DNA from: Akkermansiaceae bacterium
GTDB lineage: Bacteria > Verrucomicrobiota > Verrucomicrobiia > Verrucomicrobiales > Akkermansiaceae
Direction of reading: 5' to 3'
NCBI GenBank assembly: GCA_023300065.1
Contig: JALZWJ010000003.1
Coordinates: forward strand, 1-5,828
Length of the DNA stretch: 5,828 bases
The notes under the pieces were generated by a model. The model worked only from the letters and a program-made list of their open reading frames with translations. It was not told the origin of the DNA and ran no database searches. This document shows, in pieces, positions 1 to 5,060 of this stretch (position 1 is its first letter; every line of letters starts with the position of its first letter). A program made the translations under genes and the position numbers.

Positions 1-1218
1 GGGGTGATTTTGATCGGGCTGATTGTTGGCGCGGTGGTGTGTCTTTGGGTGATGCCGTGGGCTTTGGAGATCTTCCCTCCAAAGGAACGTAAAGGGACGG
101 AGAAGGCTCCTTTTCCGGGAGCCAAGGTTGGGGCGATTTTTCTGATCATTTGTTTGGTAGGGGCAGTCGGGGTGTTTGGGACGAAGGGGTCCCCGGAGAT
201 TAGTTTTAATATTTCGATGGTGGAGCTTGATGTGAGTGAGGCTACCCAGACCTTCGAGCTGATTCAGGAGTTCTACCCTGCGTGGTCCAAGAAAAACATC
301 TCACTCCTGGCGAGCGGTGAGACGCTTTCGGAAGTACGAGATTCGATAGAGTTTGCAGAGGCTCGAATTGAGGCTTTGAAAGCTGAAGGGGTGGTGGTCC
401 GCTCTGAGTGGCCGGTTAAAATCCTCCCTGACCCGGTGGCGCGTGCTACAAATGCGGCGAGCTGGAGGGAGGTTTCAGAGAAGTCCGAGGAGATCGTGGA
501 GGCTTTGAAGGAGGCTGGATTTAGCGCGAAAGGGTATGAGCTAGATCAGTTGGTTTTGCAGTGCTTGTCTGAGACGCCGGATGAGCTGGATGCTTTCACG
601 CGCCTGTTCTACCACGAGAATGGGTCTTTTGCGGGGCGGGTGCAGTTAAAAGACCGTGTGAATACTGAAAGCGCGGCGAAGTTGACCGTCCTGAATGACC
701 ACGGAGTGACGGCTTCAGGCTGGCAGTTTTTACAGGTGGTTCTACTTCCTAAAGTGAAACAGGATTTCTACTTTCTGTTCATTCCCGCAACGGTGGTTTT
801 GCTGGTCGCTCTCATCGTAGTTTTCCGATCTTTGAAGGATGCGGCGATGACTGCGATGGTGCTGGTGGTTGTTTTACTTTTGGTCAATGCGCTGTCAGTT
901 CTTAGCGGGCGACCGTGGAATTTTCTGAGTAGTCTGGCGATCCCATTGATTGTGGGAACGGGGATCGATTACAGTATCCATCTTATTTTTGCGCTGCGTC
1001 GGAGTGGGGGAGATTTGGTGAAGGTCTGGGACGGGGTGGGGAAAGCGATTTGTTTTTGTGGGCTTTCCACGGTGGTGGGATTTGGGTCCCTCGCCTTTGC
1101 TTCCAATCAGATGCTGCAAAGCATGGGGATTCTGTGTGGAGCGGGGGTCTTTTTAACGATGACTTTGAGCGTTCTCGTGGTGCCGGGTTTTTGGTGTTTT
1201 TTCCATCGTCGGAGTTAG
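1..1218 (+). CDS. MMPL/RND-family transporter, C-terminal part (5' end outside window)
   Basis: This is the C-terminal part of a resistance-nodulation-division type permease of the MMPL group, inner-membrane exporters of lipids or other hydrophobic molecules driven by the proton gradient. The frame is open from the first base, and the first residues already form a membrane helix (counting from the GTG at base 4, about 1-20), so the true start lies to the left. Order: leftover helix; Pro/Lys-rich cytoplasmic link; helix about 42-60; a soluble periplasmic domain about 61-253 with charged helices; then about five helices to the end (about 255-275, 280-300, 305-331, 345-367, 372-400). The segment GTGIDYSIHL (about 318-327) is the conserved RND/MMPL helix motif with its membrane Asp. 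The protein ends HRRS with no long cytoplasmic tail. The substrate cannot be read from this half; a hopanoid or lipid exporter is possible. It converges on the LysM gene across a hairpin terminator. Confidence 0.85.
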   Translation, partial: GVILIGLIVGAVVCLWVMPWALEIFPPKERKGTEKAPFPGAKVGAIFLIICLVGAVGVFGTKGSPEISFNISMVELDVSEATQTFELIQEFYPAWSKKNISLLASGETLSEVRDSIEFAEARIEALKAEGVVVRSEWPVKILPDPVARATNAASWREVSEKSEEIVEALKEAGFSAKGYELDQLVLQCLSETPDELDAFTRLFYHENGSFAGRVQLKDRVNTESAAKLTVLNDHGVTASGWQFLQVVLLPKVKQDFYFLFIPATVVLLVALIVVFRSLKDAAMTAMVLVVVLLLVNALSVLSGRPWNFLSSLAIPLIVGTGIDYSIHLIFALRRSGGDLVKVWDGVGKAICFCGLSTVVGFGSLAFASNQMLQSMGILCGAGVFLTMTLSVLVVPGFWCFFHRRS

Positions 1219-1324
1219 GAAGGGAGGGAGCCTTTCTTATTTCTTCAGCCACTGGCCCCGGTATCTGTTAGGAGAAGCGCAAGGGGGTAGGGGCACACCG
1301 AGTTCTGGGTGAGGGGAAACAAAG

Positions 1325-1356
1325 ATGCCTTGTGACTTTTTACAGTCACAAGGCAT
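1325..1356. terminator. Bidirectional rho-independent terminator hairpin
   Basis: A perfect 13-bp inverted repeat (ATGCCTTGTGACT at 1325-1337 and its exact complement at 1344-1356) surrounds a 6-base loop, TTTTAC. On the + strand it is followed by TGTTTTGG. On the minus strand it is followed by CTTTGTTT. Both flanks are therefore T-rich downstream and A-rich upstream. It lies between two convergent stop codons, so one element can end both the transporter and the LysM transcripts. The T tracts are interrupted, which makes termination strength uncertain. Confidence 0.8.
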
Positions 1357-1384
1357 TGTTTTGGTTGAGGGATCTTTTTTAGGC

Positions 1385-2143
1385 TTATTTAAAGCCACTT
1401 TGTGCCCAAAGGACGCCGTAAACGATGCTGTTGCTGATGTGCTCGTGGACAAGACTGTGCGGATCCGTGCGGCCTTTTTTAGTCTTGTTGGCGATGTGGA
1501 GCAGGTGAGCGCGGACGGTCTGGAGTTGATTGAAGGTGGCGTTCGGTCTGCCGGTGACACCTGGCGTTTTTTTCATGAGAAGGGTCTGTGCCTCGGAGAT
1601 GAGGCCAGCTAATTCCTTTACCTTGGTGAGGTCTTCTTCAGTGAGAGTGGTTTTTTTCTCCTGGATTTCGGTGATGATTTGCTTGGTGCTAAGGATGTTG
1701 GCAACTGCTTTTGGGTAGCGTTCTTGGAGGCCGGAGCTGGCGAGGAGCCATTTGATATCTGGAGCTTTGATCTCTTGGCCGACTTGGAGTTTGGATGGAT
1801 CTACTTTGTTGTAGAGTTTTAGGATACGCCAGTAGCGGGTCCGTCCGTAGGCTTCCTCGGAGATTGCGGAGAGGCTGCCGCCAGGTTTGATGTGGTGAAG
1901 AGTGACTTTTTCAGGACCTGCGGCTTTGCGAGCTTCGGCAGTGGTGTCGAGTGCTTTTGCCGTTTCGACTTTGGCTTTCTCTTCGGCTTTTTTTTCTGCT
2001 TCTTTGGTATCCCGTCGTTCCATGATTTTATCCATGGAGTCTTGGGATTTTTCTCCGATCGTGGGGAGGTCATCGACAGATTGAGCGGAGGCAATCGCAA
2101 TCGGTATGAGCGCAAGGGCGGTAAGATAAAAAAAGGACTTCAT
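1385..2143 (-). CDS. Secreted LysM-domain protein
   Basis: The 252-residue product probably binds peptidoglycan in the periplasm or cell wall. Residues 1-20 form a signal peptide (MKSFF, hydrophobic core, ASA then QS, a signal peptidase I type site). Residues about 30-76 are very rich in Lys, Glu and Ala and probably form a charged helix or coiled coil. Residues about 80-130 are a single LysM domain: the KPGGSLSAISEEAYG start, a central RYWRILKLYN and the closing KLQVGQEIKAP are typical. Residues 131-252 are predicted helical and I do not recognise them; there is no visible hydrolase domain. I chose the ATG at 2143 because it gives a clean signal peptide. An upstream ATG at 2296 would add a 51-residue basic leader and overlap the kinase gene. 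There is no Shine-Dalgarno; the leader before the ATG is CCCCATTAAATTT. The gene may share a transcript with the kinase or have its own promoter in the 115-base gap. Confidence 0.8.
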   Translation of the reverse strand: MKSFFYLTALALIPIAIASAQSVDDLPTIGEKSQDSMDKIMERRDTKEAEKKAEEKAKVETAKALDTTAEARKAAGPEKVTLHHIKPGGSLSAISEEAYGRTRYWRILKLYNKVDPSKLQVGQEIKAPDIKWLLASSGLQERYPKAVANILSTKQIITEIQEKKTTLTEEDLTKVKELAGLISEAQTLLMKKTPGVTGRPNATFNQLQTVRAHLLHIANKTKKGRTDPHSLVHEHISNSIVYGVLWAQSGFK

Positions 2144-2223
2144 AAATTTAATGGGGATTTGATTCTTGGCACGTTCGGGAATCTGAGCAACCCGAAATTT
2201 ATTACGGATAGGTAAATTTAATG
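2143..2223. repeat. Pair of 11-bp direct repeats upstream of the LysM gene
   Basis: TAAATTTAATG occurs at 2143-2153 and again at 2213-2223, exactly 70 bases apart (about seven helical turns). The first copy touches the LysM start codon (read on the minus strand as CATTAAATTTA running into the ATG). The second lies near the far end of the gap to the kinase stop. Each contains the palindromic core AAATTT. They could be regulator sites or AT-rich promoter elements, but chance is not excluded because the motif is simple and AT-rich. Confidence 0.3.
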
Positions 2224-2258
2224 AGGCTGGTGGTGGGCGATGGGAGGAGGTGAGCAGC

Positions 2259-3572
2259 TTAGGATGTGAGTTTTTGGTGTGCTTGGGTAAGTGCATCGGT
2301 TGGGCCGGTGCTTCCTGGGAAGATGATGTAGGCGAGACCGGGGTGGAGAGTTTGGTTACCGATGGTCCAGACGGGGACCCCGGGGAGGATTTGGCCGAGC
2401 GCCATGGCTTGTTTTACGCCAAGGGCATGGGTGGCGAGATCGGTAGAGGTGGTGCGACCTTTTGCGATGATGAAGCTGGGACGGGCATCGATGGCGCGAA
2501 CGAGGTTGGAGAGAGCTTGGGAGATTGTTTTTGTCTTTGCGTTGATTGGGGAGGGTTCTTCTTCGTCGCTGTGATCGCGGGAGGTGAAGAGGACGGCGGT
2601 TTTTCCGGAGGTGATGGCGGTTTGTGTGTCTAAGGTGGCCCGCTCGAGGTTGAAGGTGTCGTTGAGGATGTCTGGGGCGCTGAGTTTGATGGGGGTGATG
2701 TCTGGGGCGTTTTTGAGGAGATGATTGAGTTGATCTGCGGTCTGGGGCGAGTGGGAGCCTATGATGATGAGTCCGCCATTGGGGTTTGGCTCGAGGTCCT
2801 GCATCTGCCACGGGGTGAGGGACGGGCGGGAGACAATGCCAGCAAGGGATTGGGTAAAGGAGGAGCCGGCGCGGATGACGAAGCGGCGGTTACTTTTGAG
2901 GAGAGCGAGGGTGAGGACATTTAGGTCTGCGAGTGAGGCGGCGTTGACGAGGCAGTTCGAGGATGGGGGAAGAGCGGCGAGTTTTGCGGTGATGTCGCCG
3001 GAGCGGAGATCTGCGAGTGAGAGTGATTCTGGGGTGTCGAGGGGCGGGTGGTTTAGTGGGGTGGCGGTTTTGCCTTCGTCTTCGATTTGGTAGGTGGTGT
3101 TGTCGATGGTGAGGTGTTGCTGGGTGGCGCAAAAGGGAATGATGAGGGTGGGAGCTTCTGCAATGCCGAGGGCGTGGTGAAGGGTGTCTGTCTCAAGGGG
3201 GAAGTGGCCGGTGAGGGGGGAGTCGGAGCGGGAGATGACGATGATGTCTTCTTGAAATTCTTTGAGGAGGTCGCCGAGGGTTTGGTGAAGGGTGGAGGTT
3301 TGTTCAGCGGTGAGGGTATGGGAGTTGGTGAGAAGGAAGAGAATGGGTGGGGCTTCGTCAATCGCATCTCGGATTGTGGTGGGGTCAAGGTCGGTGATGA
3401 CGGGGACGTCGAAGACGGACTGGGTGCCGGTGGGGGAGTCATCGAGGACGACGATGGTTTTTTTTGACTCGGTGAGGAGGTTGTGGATCTCTGGAACGAG
3501 GTCTTTAGAGAACTCGGGCGGGAGGTTGGAAAGGAGTTCTGAGGTGATCATGAGAATGGTGAGGGGGATCAT
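2259..3572 (-). CDS. Four-carbon acid sugar kinase family protein (DUF1537, OtnK/DtnK-like)
   Basis: The 437-residue product belongs to the cytoplasmic kinase family that phosphorylates four-carbon sugar acids such as threonate, erythronate or 2-oxo-tetronate with ATP. The N-terminal substrate-binding domain starts with VVLDDSPTGTQSV (41-53), the family's Asp-Asp-x-x-Thr-Gly motif, and has TNSHTL (82-87) and SRSDSPLTGHFPLETD (114-129). The C-terminal nucleotide-binding domain has KGRTTSTDLATHALGV (371-386), GQILPGVPVW (393-402) and FPGSTGPTDAL (418-428). Length fits the family, although the segment about 165-185 looks short compared with relatives I recall. Two motif positions differ from the usual forms: LTGH where LRGH is common, and KGRTTS where KGGITS is common. 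An in-frame TAA lies five codons before the ATG at 3572, so this is the first possible ATG; the alternative at 3551 would remove seven residues. There is no Shine-Dalgarno. Neighbouring aldolase, dehydrogenase, PdxA-like or isomerase genes are absent, so the substrate is unknown. Confidence 0.85.
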   Translation of the reverse strand: MIPLTILMITSELLSNLPPEFSKDLVPEIHNLLTESKKTIVVLDDSPTGTQSVFDVPVITDLDPTTIRDAIDEAPPILFLLTNSHTLTAEQTSTLHQTLGDLLKEFQEDIIVISRSDSPLTGHFPLETDTLHHALGIAEAPTLIIPFCATQQHLTIDNTTYQIEDEGKTATPLNHPPLDTPESLSLADLRSGDITAKLAALPPSSNCLVNAASLADLNVLTLALLKSNRRFVIRAGSSFTQSLAGIVSRPSLTPWQMQDLEPNPNGGLIIIGSHSPQTADQLNHLLKNAPDITPIKLSAPDILNDTFNLERATLDTQTAITSGKTAVLFTSRDHSDEEEPSPINAKTKTISQALSNLVRAIDARPSFIIAKGRTTSTDLATHALGVKQAMALGQILPGVPVWTIGNQTLHPGLAYIIFPGSTGPTDALTQAHQKLTS

Positions 3573-3686
3573 TGTCAGGTCTGTTTAAAAAGCTAGGCCA
3601 CATTGAGAGTTTGATTTTTAGAATGAGGAATAAATTGCAACTTTGTGGATGGGGGCGGGTTTGATTAATGATCCAATTTTACGATT
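3573..3686. promoter_or_regulatory. Divergent intergenic region with presumed promoters for both flanking genes
   Basis: This 114-base stretch separates the start codons of the kinase gene (leftward) and the repeat-protein gene (rightward), so it should carry promoters for both. It is more AT-rich than its surroundings, with a GGGGGCGGG patch at 3651-3659. TTGCAA (3635-3640) and TAGAAT (3619-3624) resemble promoter hexamers, but I find no -35/-10 pair with 16-18 base spacing in either direction. Exact promoters are therefore not called. Neither start is preceded by a Shine-Dalgarno. Confidence 0.4.
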
Positions 3687-5060
3687 ATGAAAAATGCTAC
3701 CGCTCTTCCTCTTTTTGCAATTACTGCCGCCGCGGCTTTTGGGCTGGGCTGGGTGATCCGACCTGATACGAACGGCGCTGATGGAGATCCTGCTGCTGCT
3801 GCGGTAGGGACACGGGTGACTACGAGTGGTGGCCGTGAGGCGAATGGGGGGAGCCGAGGTCAGAGTGGGGTGAGCACTCAAGAGGGGCGATTTTTGGAAA
3901 GATATTTGGTAGATGGGAAGATTTCGGCAGAGGATATGAGGGCGGCGATTAAGGAGATGTCTGAGACTAATGACCCTCTTTTAAAGCAGAAGATGTTGGC
4001 TCTTTTAATTGAGAATCTGACGCCTGAGAATGCCAAGGAGGCTTTTTTAGCGCTACGAGAAAATGGGGGAGGCGGGCCGTTTGGACGTGGAAATCGTGAT
4101 GAACTCCGGCTTTTGGCAAATGCTTGGGGCCGGATTGATGGTGAGGGTGCGGTTGCCGCTCTGAAGGAGATCGCGGAGGCGGGAGGTGAGGAAGAAGGGC
4201 GTGGCCGTGGGGGGCGTGGAGGTCGCGGTGGCACCGAGATGGCGAGTGTATTGGCGGGTTGGGCTACGGTGGATGGTGCGGGTGCGGTGGCGTATCTTGA
4301 TGGGATCGATGATGCGAATGAGAAGCGGATGGCCTCCTTCGGGGTGGTGCAGGGAATGCTGGTGAATGGGGTCAGTGAGGCGATGAGTTTTATCCAATCT
4401 CTACCTTCGGCGGAAGGTGGCGATCGCTCGAAGGGGATGTTTATGGCGATGGTGACAAATGAGATGCTGGAACAGGGATTAGAGAGCGCGAAGAGCTGGG
4501 CTGATACGGTGACAGATTCTGATTTACGGACGGGGGTGCTGGCCCGAGTGACGATGGAAATGATGGAAGATGACCGTGACGGGGCGGCGGCATGGCTGGT
4601 GCAATTTGGAGATGAAGAGGCATCGGCTCCGGCGGTGAGTCGATTAGCTGATTCGTGGTCCCGTGAAGATCCGCAGGCGGTTCTGGAATGGGCGGAGCAG
4701 CTCTCAGGGCAATCTAAGGCTGAAGCATATGAGGAGGCGATTGGCTCTTGGGCGAGCGAAGATCCGACTGCTGCGGGGGCGTTTCTTGAGACTTTAGCAG
4801 CATCACCTGAGCGTGATGTGGCAGTGGGAGAATATGCGACACGCGTGTCACGGCAAGATCCAGAAACCGCGATGGCTTGGGTCGATACAATTGCGGATGC
4901 TGAGGTGCAGCAGGAAGCGAAGGTTGAAGTGGCTCGGGATTGGTATCGCCAAGATCAGGCTGCGGCCCAGACGTGGATCGACTCCAGTGGTCTCTCGGAA
5001 GAAGAGGTGAATTCTGTGACAGCTCCCCCTGGCGAGAGAGGGGGCGGGTTTGGCCGTTAG
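3687..5060 (+). CDS. N-terminally anchored helical-repeat protein (W-x3-DP-xxA repeats) with Gly/Arg-rich segments
   Basis: The 457-residue product is of unknown function. Residues about 5-24 are a hydrophobic segment after a short MKN start, either a signal anchor or an uncleaved signal peptide, placing the rest outside the cytoplasm. A Gly/Ser/Thr-rich linker (about 28-65) follows. From about 147 to 433 there are roughly nine degenerate repeats of 31-36 residues with the pattern W-x-x-x-D-P-x-x-A-x-x-W/F-h-x-x-h. Clear copies are WATVDGAGAVAYLDGI (192), WSREDPQAVLEWAEQL (324), WASEDPTAAGAFLETL (355), SRQDPETAMAWVDTI (388) and WYRQDQAAAQTWIDS (419). These probably stack as an alpha-alpha superhelix, a protein-binding scaffold. 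Gly/Arg-rich stretches occur at 126-136, 171-182 and the C-terminus (RGGGFGR). The protein has no Cys and no His. I chose the ATG at 3687 because it opens directly into the hydrophobic segment, although no Shine-Dalgarno precedes it. Similar repeat proteins are, as I recall, common in Verrucomicrobiota. The stop overlaps the convergent DUF5685 gene by four bases. Confidence 0.8.
   Translation: MKNATALPLFAITAAAAFGLGWVIRPDTNGADGDPAAAAVGTRVTTSGGREANGGSRGQSGVSTQEGRFLERYLVDGKISAEDMRAAIKEMSETNDPLLKQKMLALLIENLTPENAKEAFLALRENGGGGPFGRGNRDELRLLANAWGRIDGEGAVAALKEIAEAGGEEEGRGRGGRGGRGGTEMASVLAGWATVDGAGAVAYLDGIDDANEKRMASFGVVQGMLVNGVSEAMSFIQSLPSAEGGDRSKGMFMAMVTNEMLEQGLESAKSWADTVTDSDLRTGVLARVTMEMMEDDRDGAAAWLVQFGDEEASAPAVSRLADSWSREDPQAVLEWAEQLSGQSKAEAYEEAIGSWASEDPTAAGAFLETLAASPERDVAVGEYATRVSRQDPETAMAWVDTIADAEVQQEAKVEVARDWYRQDQAAAQTWIDSSGLSEEEVNSVTAPPGERGGGFGR
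4197..4232 (+). other. Gly/Arg-rich (RGG-like) coding segment in the repeat protein
   Basis: These 36 bases encode residues 171-182, made only of Gly and Arg, with repeating GRG/RGG units on a G-rich, CGT/GGT-biased DNA sequence. The segment sits between the first two helical repeats and lengthens their spacing from the usual 31-36 to about 45 residues, so it looks like a disordered loop inserted between repeats. Two smaller relatives occur in the same protein, at residues 126-136 and at the last seven residues. Confidence 0.7.

Noticed and set aside
4..6. GTG at base 4 as the true start of the MMPL gene
   Set aside because: The frame is open from base 1, and the protein begins in a membrane helix that fits the end of the N-terminal half of an RND permease.
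1325..1612. + strand open frame covering the terminator hairpin and the LysM 3' end
   Set aside because: It starts inside the terminator stem and lies antisense to a supported gene, with no recognisable protein features.
2144..2296. Extension of the LysM gene to an upstream in-frame ATG at 2296
   Set aside because: It adds a basic, Pro/His-rich 51-residue leader, overlaps the end of the kinase gene and hides a typical signal peptide that begins at 2143.
3053..3442. Alternative minus-strand frames inside the kinase gene (also 2356-2811)
   Set aside because: The products are Pro/Ser/Thr- or Arg/His-rich low-complexity sequences overlapping a well-supported gene in another frame.
3087..3467. 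Long + strand open frame (126 codons) opposite the kinase, and a similar one at 2250-2633
   Set aside because: They encode low-complexity Gly/Val/Glu/Asp-rich products, the direct shadow of the C-rich minus-strand kinase gene on a G-rich strand. No domain or ribosome site is seen.
3603..3640. Promoter hexamers TTGAGA, TAGAAT and TTGCAA in the divergent region
   Set aside because: No two can be paired with 16-18 base spacing in either direction, so specific promoters are not called.
4197..4232. G-rich repeat-like DNA as a possible CRISPR or VNTR array
   Set aside because: It is a short in-frame Gly/Arg codon run without exact repeat units or spacers.
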